A DNA stretch of 64,000 nucleotides. It comes from Fibrobacter sp. Its GTDB lineage: Bacteria; Fibrobacterota; Chitinivibrionia; Chitinivibrionales; Chitinispirillaceae. The notes beneath the pieces were generated by a model. That model ran no database searches. It was not told the DNA's origin and saw nothing but the letters and a program-made list of their open reading frames with translations. This document shows, in pieces, positions 34,829 to 43,878 of this stretch (within the stretch, counting starts at the first letter, position 1; the number at the start of each line of letters is the position of its first letter). The stretch spans positions 42,800-106,799 of the forward strand of contig JAAZBG010000305.1 in NCBI GenBank assembly GCA_012513915.1, written 5' to 3'. A program made the translations under genes and the position numbers.

Positions 34829-35838
34829 GCCGATACAGATCAGAATTTATCTTTGCGCTCTGCAACAGCGGTGCCGAAAAAGCTCTGAAACTCGAAGTTG
34901 TGTCAATGGGGCTGCCGTGGCGTTTCAGTTATCAGAAAAAAGGATTTGTCGCGTTCAAAGCTGATACGTCGATTGGTACCTTTGATGAAGTATCACTGAA
35001 TGAACCGGTAGCTTTTGCACGGCGAATCTGTCTCTCTCTTGGTAAAGCATCAACGGCTGAAGCTGCTGAGGATCTGATCCGTCAGGCTGTTGGTAAAACA
35101 CCGCTGATACACCGTGCCCGCTATTTTGATCATACAATGGAAGGGCTGAATACTGTTCCTGGAGTATTACCGGAACAACCGGAATTAGGGGTGTGTATCG
35201 GAACCATCGTAGAACTTGGACCAGATGAGTTCTTTGCCGGATTACATATTCATACTTCTGACATCAGCCCCTATCCGGCGGGTGATTCCGGAATTATTAT
35301 GCCTGAAAGGTCTCCATCAAGGGCATGGCTGAAACTTGAAGAGGCGGTACGTTTTTTTAATCTGTCTTTGACAAAGAGAGATATTGTCGTGGAGGTCGGT
35401 TGTGCTCCGGGCGGAGTGGTACTTGCGCTGCTTGAACGGGGCATTCCTGTAATTGGTGTTGATCCGGCAAGAATGGCTGATGTCGTTACTCCATATCAGA
35501 TTTCTGATCGATATGAAACACCTGCTGGAAAACCATGGTTGTATCACTGTCGAAAACCTGCCGCACTTGTCGGAAAAAAAGATCTCGGTCAGGGGGTAAC
35601 ATGGTTTATGTCGGATATGAACCAATCGCCTGAGATTATCATTAAAGAGTGTATCCGTTTTGCATCAATGTCTTCGGGTATCCGCAATGCCCTTATGACA
35701 CTTAAACTTACCGATTTGTCTCAAGTTGTTGAAAAGAGTGCATGGTTTGAAATGCTTAAATCCGGTGGCTTTAAAAAAATGCGTCTTCAGTCGCTTAGTG
35801 TAAATCACCGGGAACTTGCGCTTTTTGCATGCAAATAA
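34825..35838 (+). CDS. RlmM/FtsJ-like rRNA 2'-O-methyltransferase
   Basis: The 337-residue protein is a SAM-dependent RNA methyltransferase of the RrmJ/RlmM fold. Motif I is VVEVGCAPGGVVLALLERGI followed by PVIGVDPARM. The K-D-K-E catalytic tetrad of this fold is plausible in the Lys of the AWLKLEEA segment, the Asp of FMSDMNQSP, the Lys of LMTLKLTD and the Glu of VNHRELALF. The N-terminal 150 residues look like a THUMP-type RNA-binding region. RlmM methylates C2498 of 23S rRNA in Escherichia coli; here the exact site is unproved. The GTG start overlaps the amidohydrolase stop by four bases. Confidence 0.8.
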   Translation: MSRYRSEFIFALCNSGAEKALKLEVVSMGLPWRFSYQKKGFVAFKADTSIGTFDEVSLNEPVAFARRICLSLGKASTAEAAEDLIRQAVGKTPLIHRARYFDHTMEGLNTVPGVLPEQPELGVCIGTIVELGPDEFFAGLHIHTSDISPYPAGDSGIIMPERSPSRAWLKLEEAVRFFNLSLTKRDIVVEVGCAPGGVVLALLERGIPVIGVDPARMADVVTPYQISDRYETPAGKPWLYHCRKPAALVGKKDLGQGVTWFMSDMNQSPEIIIKECIRFASMSSGIRNALMTLKLTDLSQVVEKSAWFEMLKSGGFKKMRLQSLSVNHRELALFACK

Positions 35839-36175
35839 ATGCGACCTGCAGTTGTCAGTATAATCATTGTATCGTGTTGGAAATAGATCGATTGTAGAAG
35901 TGTTAGCAACGGGTAAAAAACGAATGGCGATGTTGTTAATGTTATAGCGGAATACCTGCAGGTGATATAAGCTGAATTTCTTGTAAACAAATTATACACG
36001 ATGATTGATTAGACCTTTTCCTTGATTTTTTCTCATTCGGCACCTATTTTGATTAATCGGTAAATAATGTGGATATATGGAAAAACAATATCTGGATTAA
36101 TTCTACATAGATTAATCACTACGCGTGTTTTCAATTTTATCCATAAATAAACAAATAGCAGGATAACGTAGTAGC
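35839..36175. other. 337-base intergenic region upstream of iorA
   Basis: The region separates the RlmM-like gene from iorA. It is AT-rich toward iorA and holds no supported gene and no clear terminator. It should contain the iorA operon promoter, but no convincing -35/-10 pair is visible. AGGATAACG lies 12 bases before the iorA ATG. Confidence 0.35.
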
Positions 36176-37930
36176 ATGAAGCAATTAATGTTAGGTAATG
36201 AGGCGATAGCCCGTGGAGCCTGGGAAGCGGGAGTGACTGTTTCGGCAGCATATCCGGGTACACCCAGTACAGAAATTTCGGAATTTATCAGTAATTATAA
36301 GGAAATTGATGCCGAGTGGTCGGTAAATGAAAAGGTTGCATTTGAAATTGCGATAGGAGCATCAATAGCCGGCGCCCGGGCACTGGTCGCGATGAAACAC
36401 GTTGGTCTTAACGTGGCAATGGATCCGCTTATGTCAATCTCGTATCCGGGAGTAACCGGCGGACTTGTTGCGATAGTCGCAGATGATCCCGGACAGCATA
36501 GTTCACAAAATGAGCAGGACACACGATGGCTTGCGATTGCTGCAAAAGTACCGGTCCTGGAACCATCAGATAGCGCAGAATGTAAAGAGTTCGTAAAACG
36601 TGCATTTGAACTAAGTGAAACGTTTGACACTCCGGTAATTATTCGATTGACTACACGCGTGGCTCATTCACAAAGTCTGGTAACACTTGGAGATCGTAAT
36701 GATATCCCCTTGAAACCATTTGATAAACAGCATGGCAAGTATATCGTCGCTCCTGCATACGCCCGCCGCCGTCGTGTCGTTGCCGAGGAACGTCTTGGTA
36801 AACTAAAACAGTTTACAGAAACCACCGATCTCAACAGTGTTGAAATGAACGATACTTCAATAGGCATTATTGCCAGCGGTATCTGTTACCAATATGCAAA
36901 AGAGGTGTTTCCTGATGCGTCTTTTGTAAAACTCGGTATGGTATATCCGCTCCCTCAGAAAAAAATTACAGAATTTGTAAAAGCATGCAAAAAAGTATAT
37001 GTTATTGAAGAAGTGGAATCAATTTTTGAACTTCAGATAAAATCCTGGGGGCTATCGGTTACCGGTAGTGATCTGTTCCCCCGCATTGGAGAGTTGTCAA
37101 GCAGAATTATTCGTCAGAAAATTACCGGAACAGCTCCAGAACTATTAACGCTCGGCAGTGATGTTACAATTCCTATTCGTCCGCCGGTAATGTGTCCCGG
37201 GTGTCATCACCGCGGACCATTTTACATTTTGCGAAAGCTTAAGCTTCGTGTCTCCGGCGATATCGGTTGTTACACGCTGGCAGCATCGCCACCGCTTGAG
37301 GCCATGCATACGTCAATATGTATGGGTGCATCAATAGGTATGGCATTCGGCTTTGAAAAAGCCCGTGGTAAAGAGTTTGCAAGCCAGTCGGTTGCAGTTA
37401 TCGGCGATTCGACATTCTGGCATTCGGGGCTTACCGGGCTTGTTGATATTGTTTACAATAAAGGATATACCACTGTCATTATCCTCGATAATTCCATAAC
37501 AGCCATGACCGGACATCAGAATAATCCGTCAACAGGCATGAGACTCAATGGATCACCAGCTCCGGCGCTTGATATTAAGAAAGTGGTTGAAGCAATCGGG
37601 ATCAGGCGCGTGGTTGAAGTCGACGCGTATGATTTAAAGGAACTTGAACGGGTAATCAAAGAAGAAGTCAGTGCTCCTGAACCATCAGTTATTATCACAA
37701 AGCAGCCGTGTCTTCTTATTAAAGGAATTGACCGTCCGGGAAATGCGTTCAGCGTTGATCCGCAAAAGTGTACCGGATGCCGGGCATGCCGGGTAATCGG
37801 ATGTCCTGCGATATCCTTTGTAAATAAGAAGGCTGTCATTGAAAGCAGTTTGTGTGTCGGATGCGGAATTTGCGCTGATATCTGCAGTTTCGGTGCGATC
37901 AGTGAAAATGATGAAGGGATGGATGCGTAA
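36176..37930 (+). CDS. iorA: indolepyruvate ferredoxin oxidoreductase alpha subunit
   Basis: IorAB oxidises aryl-pyruvates to aryl-acyl-CoA with reduction of ferredoxin, in anaerobic amino-acid fermentation. The 584-residue alpha subunit begins with the GNEAIARGAWEAGVTVSAAY part of the pyrimidine-binding domain (YPGTPSTEI). It has the thiamine-diphosphate motif GDSTFWHSGLTGLVDIVYN-KG...DNSITAMTGHQ near residues 405-445. Two [4Fe-4S] clusters lie at the C-terminus (CTGCRACRVIGC and CVGCGICADIC). Its stop overlaps the iorB start (TAATG), so the subunits are co-translated. Confidence 0.95.
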   Translation: MKQLMLGNEAIARGAWEAGVTVSAAYPGTPSTEISEFISNYKEIDAEWSVNEKVAFEIAIGASIAGARALVAMKHVGLNVAMDPLMSISYPGVTGGLVAIVADDPGQHSSQNEQDTRWLAIAAKVPVLEPSDSAECKEFVKRAFELSETFDTPVIIRLTTRVAHSQSLVTLGDRNDIPLKPFDKQHGKYIVAPAYARRRRVVAEERLGKLKQFTETTDLNSVEMNDTSIGIIASGICYQYAKEVFPDASFVKLGMVYPLPQKKITEFVKACKKVYVIEEVESIFELQIKSWGLSVTGSDLFPRIGELSSRIIRQKITGTAPELLTLGSDVTIPIRPPVMCPGCHHRGPFYILRKLKLRVSGDIGCYTLAASPPLEAMHTSICMGASIGMAFGFEKARGKEFASQSVAVIGDSTFWHSGLTGLVDIVYNKGYTTVIILDNSITAMTGHQNNPSTGMRLNGSPAPALDIKKVVEAIGIRRVVEVDAYDLKELERVIKEEVSAPEPSVIITKQPCLLIKGIDRPGNAFSVDPQKCTGCRACRVIGCPAISFVNKKAVIESSLCVGCGICADICSFGAISENDEGMDA

Positions 37931-38493
37931 TGAATATAGTGATTTCAGCAGTAGGTGGCCAGGGCGCACTTTTTGCAGCCCGTGTGATCGGGCGTGTGGC
38001 ACTGAACAATAATTATGATGTCAAGGTGTCTGAAGTGCATGGCATGTCCCAGAGGGGTGGAAGTGTTATCACCTATGTACGGTTCGGTAAACAGATCGCA
38101 TCACCGATTGTCGAGGAAGGATATGCGGATGTACTGCTTGCATTTGAAATGCTTGAGGCAGCACGGTATGTTCCTTATGTAAAAAAGCAGGGTGTTATTA
38201 TTATCAATGATCAGAAAATCAAGCCGCAACCGGTCGTTGCGGGGGATTGTGCGTATCCTGATACGATTGTTGATACGATACGTACGCTTGATGTCAAGGT
38301 TGAACTTATTGATGCAACAGCGCGGGCACTTGAAGCCGGGAGCAGCAGAGCCGTGAACGCGGTAATGCTTGGTGCATTTGCAAAGCATACATTATTTTCC
38401 CGTGATAGTTGGATTCAGGGAATCACGGATGCATCACCGGCGAAGTTCGTTCAGAGCAATATTGATGCATTTGACAATGGATACGGTAAGTAA
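37930..38493 (+). CDS. iorB: indolepyruvate ferredoxin oxidoreductase beta subunit
   Basis: The 187-residue beta subunit carries the gamma-type domain of 2-oxoacid:ferredoxin oxidoreductases. It has the family motifs SAVGGQGALFAARVIGRVA and the VHGMSQRGGSVITYVRFG stretch that contacts CoA. Its ATG shares one base with the iorA stop. The next gene, a phenylacetate-CoA ligase, follows at 53 bases. Confidence 0.93.
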   Translation: MNIVISAVGGQGALFAARVIGRVALNNNYDVKVSEVHGMSQRGGSVITYVRFGKQIASPIVEEGYADVLLAFEMLEAARYVPYVKKQGVIIINDQKIKPQPVVAGDCAYPDTIVDTIRTLDVKVELIDATARALEAGSSRAVNAVMLGAFAKHTLFSRDSWIQGITDASPAKFVQSNIDAFDNGYGK

Positions 38494-38546
38494 GTGAAAA
38501 TGAATAATCGTTGTATGAATCCTGTAAAGCAGAGGAGTATATACTG

Positions 38547-39845
38547 ATGATCTGGAATAAGGCAATGGAGTGCATGAGCAGAGATGATATGCGCGCATAT
38601 CAGTCCGAAAAACTGCGGGATGTCGTTGAACGGGTTTATCATAATGTACCGGCATACCGGTCGAAAATGCAGGCGGCTAAATTAGGGCCTGAAGATATCC
38701 GGACTATTGATGATATTATCAAACTGCCCTTTACCGTTAAAACCGATCTGCGGGATAATTATCCATTCGGACTTTTCGCAGTGCCGCAAAGAGAAATAGT
38801 CCGGATTCATGCATCATCGGGTACTACCGGAAAAGCAACCGTTGTTGGATACACCCGTAAAGACATTGCGATATGGGCGGAAGTTGTAGCCCGTTCACTG
38901 GGATGTGCCGATGTCGGTCCGGATGATATTATCCAGGTTGCATATGGTTACGGACTCTTTACGGGTGGTCTTGGTCTTCATTACGGTGCAGAAAAAATGG
39001 GTGCATCAGTGGTGCCGGCATCATCGGGAAATACAAAACGACAATTGCAGTTGATGGAGGATTTTGGAGTAACAGCGCTTGCCTGTACGCCATCATATTC
39101 ACTGTTTCTTGCAGAATCAATGAAAGAGTACGGTGTTAAGCGAAGTAATCTGAAATTGAAAGTTGGAATCTTTGGTGCGGAACCATGGTCTGAGCATATG
39201 CGTACTGCAATAGAAGAAAGTCTCGGGATTAACGCAATTGACATATACGGACTCAGTGAAATTATGGGGCCCGGTGTTTCGTGTGACTGTATGTTCAAAT
39301 GTGGCATGCATGTCTTTGAGGATCATTTTATTCCTGAAATCATTGATCCCGAAACACTGCAGCCGGTAAAGCCTGGTGATAAGGGTGAACTCGTCTTTAC
39401 AACAATCACCAAGGAAGGGTTACCGCTGATCCGTTATCGTACACGGGATCTTACTCGTCTTCTCTATGAGCCATGCCGCTGCGGACGTACGCTGGTTCGT
39501 ATGGAAAAATGTCTTGGCAGAAGTGATGACATGCTGATTATCCGTGGAGTCAATGTGTTTCCGTCACAGATCGAAACCGTGCTGCTTAACATGAGCGAGA
39601 CAAAGCCACATTATCAGCTTATTGTGGAACGTGAACATCTGCTTGACACGTTAACACTCGTTGTTGAAGTCGATGAGCAATTCTTCTCGGATGAGATCAG
39701 GAAACTTGAAGCATTGTCGGAAAAAATTCGCAAAAATGTTGAAAGTACGCTTGGTGTTGCTGTCAAGGTGAAACTGGCTGAACCGAAAAGTCTGGAACGC
39801 AGTGAGGGCAAAGCAAAACGGATAATTGACAAAAGAAATATATGA
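38547..39845 (+). CDS. phenylacetate-CoA ligase-like AMP-forming enzyme
   Basis: PaaK-type enzymes activate aryl-acetates to CoA thioesters with ATP, or in this context may run between arylacetyl-CoA and free acid. The 432-residue protein has the P-loop [34 protein letters not shown] and the [10 protein letters not shown] motif of this family. The frame is open from 38511, but GAGGAG at 38532-38537 fits the ATG at 38547 ([20 protein letters not shown]). Its place between iorB and an ACT protein is typical of anaerobes fermenting aromatic amino acids. Confidence 0.93.
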   Translation: MIWNKAMECMSRDDMRAYQSEKLRDVVERVYHNVPAYRSKMQAAKLGPEDIRTIDDIIKLPFTVKTDLRDNYPFGLFAVPQREIVRIHASSGTTGKATVVGYTRKDIAIWAEVVARSLGCADVGPDDIIQVAYGYGLFTGGLGLHYGAEKMGASVVPASSGNTKRQLQLMEDFGVTALACTPSYSLFLAESMKEYGVKRSNLKLKVGIFGAEPWSEHMRTAIEESLGINAIDIYGLSEIMGPGVSCDCMFKCGMHVFEDHFIPEIIDPETLQPVKPGDKGELVFTTITKEGLPLIRYRTRDLTRLLYEPCRCGRTLVRMEKCLGRSDDMLIIRGVNVFPSQIETVLLNMSETKPHYQLIVEREHLLDTLTLVVEVDEQFFSDEIRKLEALSEKIRKNVESTLGVAVKVKLAEPKSLERSEGKAKRIIDKRNI

Positions 39846-39964
39846 GTACAGTGGTAAACGACAGTTGCAGCCATTAAATGCTATGGTGACAAAATAACAC
39901 TACACATTCTGCCCGGGTCCCGCTATAATCGATAGGGCAGGGGTTATGTCAAAAGGAGATCGAT

Positions 39965-40381
39965 ATGATTATTCAGCAGCTTTCAATATTTCTTGAAAAT
40001 AAATCAGGCCGATTAACCGAGGTGACCCAGGAACTGGCGTGCAAGAAGATTAATATCTCAGCACTCACCGTTGCCGAAACATCTGACTACGGAATCCTGC
40101 GTTGCATTGTTAGCGACCCGGCTCAGGCAGTGAGTGCTCTTAAAGAAAAAGGTTTTTCTGTAGGGCTTACCGATGTTATTTGTTTGTCAATTCCCGATAT
40201 TCCCGGATCAATTGCAAATATATTACAGATTCTTTCCGATGCCGATATCAGTGTTGAGTATATGTATGCATTTTCTGTTCAGAAAAAGGCAAACGCGATT
40301 ATCCGGTGCGAAAAAATCAGGGATGCAATTGATATTCTTAAAAAGAAAAATGTCGAGCTTCTTCACGCATCGGATATTTGA
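39965..40381 (+). CDS. tandem ACT-domain regulatory protein
   Basis: The 138-residue protein consists of two ACT domains (residues 1-68 and 70-138). Each starts with the ACT strand-helix pattern: IIQQLSIFLENKSGRLTEVTQELA, then ICLSIPDIPGSIANILQILSDA. ACT domains bind amino acids; here a sensor for aromatic or branched-chain amino acids is likely, since such proteins follow iorAB and phenylacetate-CoA ligase genes in many anaerobes. It has no catalytic domain. AAAAGGAG precedes the ATG. Confidence 0.9.
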   Translation: MIIQQLSIFLENKSGRLTEVTQELACKKINISALTVAETSDYGILRCIVSDPAQAVSALKEKGFSVGLTDVICLSIPDIPGSIANILQILSDADISVEYMYAFSVQKKANAIIRCEKIRDAIDILKKKNVELLHASDI

Positions 40382-40389
40382 TAAATACA

Positions 40390-40431
40390 GCGCCCCTTTG
40401 GGAATACCGACGAGGTAGGATTTAGGGGCGC
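40390..40431 (+). terminator. hairpin after the ior operon
   Basis: Perfect eight-base arms GCGCCCCT (40390-40397) and AGGGGCGC (40424-40431) flank a 26-base loop, nine bases after the ACT gene. A weak T-rich stretch follows (GTCTTTATG). It is the likely end of the iorAB-paaK-ACT transcript, though not a textbook terminator. Confidence 0.5.
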
Positions 40432-40440
40432 GTCTTTATG

Positions 40441-40533
40441 TATCATTACCAGATTGTACAGAAATTTGAGCCGTTCTGGTATGTGTTTAAGTTGCGGGAA
40501 CAGAATAATACCGCTGGTACTGCCGGAGTTTAA
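40441..40533 (+). pseudogene. 3' remnant of a GT39-like membrane glycosyltransferase
   Basis: The frame reads YHYQIVQKFEPFWYVFKLRE then QNNTAGTAGV and stops. The end of the intact glycosyltransferase at 43879-45396 reads NYQIVQKFEPVCYVFKLREQNVAAGV, and the similarity continues a few bases past the stop (TTTAACAAACAA in both). So this is the stranded 3' end of a paralogous copy, with the preceding ~480 codons missing. It is a scar of a tandem duplication followed by deletion, or of an insertion in between. Confidence 0.85.
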
Positions 40534-40575
40534 CAAACAATATAGTTCAACAGGAAAAAGGTCACTGTGCGAAGT

Positions 40576-40858
40576 CGAAGTGATACGTTTTCTGTATTGT
40601 ATCACTTCGTAATACCGGTATCCATGACTGTCCGGGACAACGTTTCTGCTAGATAGCATCGAAGTCCCCTTGGGACGGGAACCTGATTGCGAGGAAGAGT
40701 TCCTCCGAACAGTCCTGCAATTGGGTGAGATGTTCGTTCCAGACCGTTTAGCATCTTGTAAACGGTACATGTATTATGGTCAACATATGCTGATGTGTGT
40801 AACTATCACATACGGTTCTGAGGGGAAAAGAGGCTGCAAAGCCTCTGATTTACCTATT
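40576..40858 (+). ncRNA. possible group II intron remnant (3' part)
   Basis: This non-coding stretch is a chain of hairpins: CGAAGTGATAC/GTATCACTTCG (40576-40609), GAGGAA/TTCCTC (about 40691-40705) and ACCGTTTA/TAAACGGT (about 40743-40766). It ends with ATGTG...CACATACGGTTCTGAGG, then AGAGGCTGCAAAGCCTCT and GATTTACCTATT. The last part resembles domains V and VI of bacterial group II introns (ACGGTTCTGAGG, a short DVI stem, an AY-type 3' end). No reverse transcriptase is present, and domain V is not perfect. It is most likely a truncated, inactive intron; a different structured RNA is possible. Confidence 0.4.
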
Positions 40859-40940
40859 GCCAAAATTCTCGCGGCAATGCATAATACAAAAGAATCGGTG
40901 TATGAGAACTGTACATCGTGGGTAGATGGAGAGAAAAATC

Positions 40941-43385
40941 ATGAATAATAAAACTCCTTGTAATCAAAGTACACAAAAGTTCTTTATTGAGTTGAAGTAT
41001 ATACATACTTATGCAAAATATTTTTTCAGAATCTTAACAGTAATTATTTTGATAGGCTGTGAAAAAACAGACGCACGCACAATACGGGTTGGGGTATACG
41101 ATAATCCGCCAAAGATTGAGATGAGTAATACCGGCACACCAAAAGGCATATTCATTGATATTATTGAATACATTGCCAAGTGTGAGAAATTGGACATCAA
41201 ATACATATTTGGAACCTGGGATGAATGTTTGACACGCCTTGATGACGGTAGCATTGATCTTATGCCCGACATGGCATTTTCAGATGTAAGAAACCAACGT
41301 TTTGACTTCAACCAACTCGTCGTTCTTAGTTCATGGCTCCAAGTATTTTGCAGGAAAGACATTTTTATCGGTTCGGTTGCCGATCTCGAAGGAAAGACAA
41401 TAGCAGTTCTGGAAGGTTCGATACAACAGCAGGTGAGCGGTGAGATTCGAAAACGGTTCGGTATTTCTTATAATCAGGTTGTGCTGCATGACTATGCCAC
41501 CACTATCAAGCAGGTGGAATCCGGCAAAGCGGATGCTGCAATCGTCAGCCGATTTTTTGGTCTTCACATGAACAAAGAATATGCATTGGTACCTACGCCG
41601 GTGATTTTAGATCCAACGAATCTTCATTTTGCCACGTCGAAGGGGCGCAACGGGGATTTGCTTGCAGCCATCGACAAACACCTTGCATTGATGGAGAATG
41701 ACCCGCATTCGATGTATTATCGGTCACTGGCATTTTGGATTCAAGAAAAGCCCCGTACGTTTATTCCACCCTTTATAGTATGGTTGATTGCGTCGATCAT
41801 CACCATGCTTTTGATTTTTTTTGTCTTTATTCTGTTACTCAGGTTGAAAGTTTCAACGCGCACAAAATCTCTGAAATCCGCCGCCGACCAGCTCTTGGAA
41901 AGTAGGGAATATCTGAAAACCGTATTAGATTCTGTGGGCGATGCGATTTTTGTGGAAGATTCCGAGACTGGACGGTTTATTGATGTCAACCGCCGGGCAT
42001 GCGAAATGTATGGTTACACATACGATGAACTGCTCCGGATTGATATAGAAAACCTTAGTATCGGAGAATCACCATTTTCCCAAAATGATGTACTTACATG
42101 GTTTAAAGATGCAATCGAAACCGGTCCTCAATCGCGCGAATGGCTGACGAAGCATAAAGATGGTCGTACATTTTGGGCTGAAGTACAAATCCGTTTTGCT
42201 GTTATCGGCGGTAAAAAACGGTTCGTGGTTGTTGTACGTGATATTTCCGTGCGTAAAAAATCCGAAGAAGAATTATTGAAGGTGCAGAAACTGGAATCAT
42301 TGGGCATTCTCGCTGGAGGTATCGCCCACGATTTTAATAATCTCATGAGTGGCTTTTTTGGATATGTTGACATGGCTCGTGAGAATGCAAAGGACGAAAA
42401 CGTATCACAGTATCTTCAAAAAGCCATGGAAGCAATTGACAGGGTGCGCGCTCTTACACACCAGTTGCTGACCTTTGCAAAGGGTGGAGCTCCGATACAA
42501 AAAATCGGCCATCTGTTTCCCTTCGTGCAGGAGACTGTAAAATTTTCACTTAGCGGGTCAAATGTTGCATGTCTTTTTACCGTTCAGGAAGACCTATGGG
42601 CATGCAATTTTGATAAAAACCAGATAGGGCAGGTAATTGACAATCTTGTGATTAATGCGCAACAGGCGATGCCGGAAGGCGGAACTATTGAGGTCAACGC
42701 GCGGAACATTATACTTGCAGAAAAAGAGCATCCACTGCTTGTAAAAGGTAATTATATCAAACTATCAGTAAAAGACAGCGGCATTGGAATTTCAAAAGAA
42801 ATAATCACAAAAATATTTGACCCGTTTTTTACAACAAAACCTAAAGGACACGGCCTTGGCTTGGCTTCCTGCTATTCCATTGTAGGTCAACATGGTGGGT
42901 GTATCGATGTTGAATCGGAGCTCGGCAAGGGCAGTACATTTATAGTTTATTTGCCTGCGATAGTCGGCTACATTCAAGGCGAAGAAGGTACAAATGTAAA
43001 AACACACAAAGGCAGTGGCACATTTTTAATCATGGATGACGAGAAAATAGTACGTGGCGCCATTGAGGCAATGCTTAACTCGTTAGGATACAATGTTATA
43101 CACAAAGAAAACGGAATTAAAACAATCGAATTCTTTAAAGAGAACAGCAACATTACTGGTATGATATTTGACCTTACTATTCCGGGGGGTATGGGAGGAA
43201 AAGAAACTGTCGCTGAAATACGAAAGCTGAACAGAGATATACCGGTATTTGTGGTAAGTGGCTATGCTGAAGATCCTATCATGAAAAACCCTGCTGATTA
43301 TGGCTTCACTGCGAGTATATGTAAACCTTTCGTGCTGGCAGAGCTTATAGAAATGCTTGAAAAGCACATGAAAAAGCAGGAATAA
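40941..43385 (+). CDS. hybrid sensor histidine kinase with periplasmic solute-binding domain
   Basis: This 814-residue kinase begins with a hydrophobic segment ending at a Cys (VIILIGCEK). A family-3 solute-binding domain follows (about 50-265; TIRVGVYDNPPKIEM, GIFIDIIEYIA, LEGKTIAVLEGS), likely periplasmic and ligand-sensing. A membrane helix (about 275-300) comes next. Then come a PAS domain (about 330-445), HisKA with the phospho-His in GGIAHDFNN, HATPase (DNLVINAQQAMPEGG, DSGIGI, GHGLGLA) and a receiver domain (FDLTIPGGMGG; acidic MDDE). I chose the ATG at 40941 behind GGAGAG; an ATG at 40926 is also in frame. No response-regulator gene adjoins it; it lies between scars. Confidence 0.9.
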   Translation: MNNKTPCNQSTQKFFIELKYIHTYAKYFFRILTVIILIGCEKTDARTIRVGVYDNPPKIEMSNTGTPKGIFIDIIEYIAKCEKLDIKYIFGTWDECLTRLDDGSIDLMPDMAFSDVRNQRFDFNQLVVLSSWLQVFCRKDIFIGSVADLEGKTIAVLEGSIQQQVSGEIRKRFGISYNQVVLHDYATTIKQVESGKADAAIVSRFFGLHMNKEYALVPTPVILDPTNLHFATSKGRNGDLLAAIDKHLALMENDPHSMYYRSLAFWIQEKPRTFIPPFIVWLIASIITMLLIFFVFILLLRLKVSTRTKSLKSAADQLLESREYLKTVLDSVGDAIFVEDSETGRFIDVNRRACEMYGYTYDELLRIDIENLSIGESPFSQNDVLTWFKDAIETGPQSREWLTKHKDGRTFWAEVQIRFAVIGGKKRFVVVVRDISVRKKSEEELLKVQKLESLGILAGGIAHDFNNLMSGFFGYVDMARENAKDENVSQYLQKAMEAIDRVRALTHQLLTFAKGGAPIQKIGHLFPFVQETVKFSLSGSNVACLFTVQEDLWACNFDKNQIGQVIDNLVINAQQAMPEGGTIEVNARNIILAEKEHPLLVKGNYIKLSVKDSGIGISKEIITKIFDPFFTTKPKGHGLGLASCYSIVGQHGGCIDVESELGKGSTFIVYLPAIVGYIQGEEGTNVKTHKGSGTFLIMDDEKIVRGAIEAMLNSLGYNVIHKENGIKTIEFFKENSNITGMIFDLTIPGGMGGKETVAEIRKLNRDIPVFVVSGYAEDPIMKNPADYGFTASICKPFVLAELIEMLEKHMKKQE

Positions 43386-43390
43386 AAAAA

Positions 43391-43421
43391 CGTGCTGCTC
43401 GCCGTCCTGTCGAGCAGCACG
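43391..43421 (-). terminator. strong 11-bp hairpin with T-run on the - strand
   Basis: The arms CGTGCTGCTCG (43391-43401) and CGAGCAGCACG (43411-43421) are perfect complements around a nine-base loop. On the - strand the stem is followed by seven T, a terminator layout, but there is no gene to its right on that strand within 200 bases. On the + strand it follows the kinase stop by eight bases and may act as the kinase transcript's 3' stem. Confidence 0.6.
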
Positions 43422-43600
43422 AAGAGGCACCGTCTCAAGATAAAAATGAAATACCGCGAGAACTATCGGCCAATACAGAATATTCAATCGGAAATGCCAC
43501 TTGAAAATAAACAAAAAAGCCCGGTTCATTTCTGATTGAATCTGTATACTACACCGTAAATCATCAGTAGAACGTAAAGAAAATATCATTAGAGAATGTT

Positions 43601-43804
43601 ATGAAACCTGAAATAATTGGAAAAAAATATAATAAGGTTGCCGAATGGTGGCACGAACACCATCATAATTCAAGCTATGGAATGAAACAGATTGAACAAC
43701 CTGTTATAAGAAAATTCCAGTACTGTAAAAAGTGTCTTGATCACTATTCATTATCTTCTACTCACTCCGCGATACACCTAAAACATCACTCGTCCTTCCC
43801 TTAA
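43601..43804 (+). pseudogene. class I SAM methyltransferase, N-terminal remnant
   Basis: The first 40 or so codons (MKPEIIGKKYNKVAEWWHEH, then HHNSSYGMKQIEQPVIRKF) match the start of a group of class I methyltransferases that open with MKPEIIGKKYDKIAxWWHE-type sequence. The frame then drifts into unrelated residues (SLSSTHSAIHLKHHSSFP) and stops. The SAM-binding motif is missing, so it is a truncated gene. It lies 74 bases before the intact glycosyltransferase and is part of the scarred region. Confidence 0.65.
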
Positions 43805-43878
43805 CCTCTTGTATTTCAATTACAATTAAAGTACAATCAACGTTCGGACAATTTTACTATTCCTAGCGGTGAGGTACT

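Noticed and set aside
39901..39930. TATAAT box before the ACT gene as an internal promoter
   Set aside because: A TATAAT is present at 39924-39929, but no matching -35 hexamer lies 16-18 bases upstream; the gene is better placed in the ior operon.
40670..40948. 92-codon + strand frame ahead of the kinase
   Set aside because: It runs through the hairpin-rich non-coding stretch, has no ribosome-binding site and resembles no family; the DNA is better explained as structured RNA.
43083..43589. 168-codon - strand frame over the end of the sensor kinase
   Set aside because: It overlaps the receiver domain of the kinase, and the product is Phe/Ser/Arg-rich shadow sequence.
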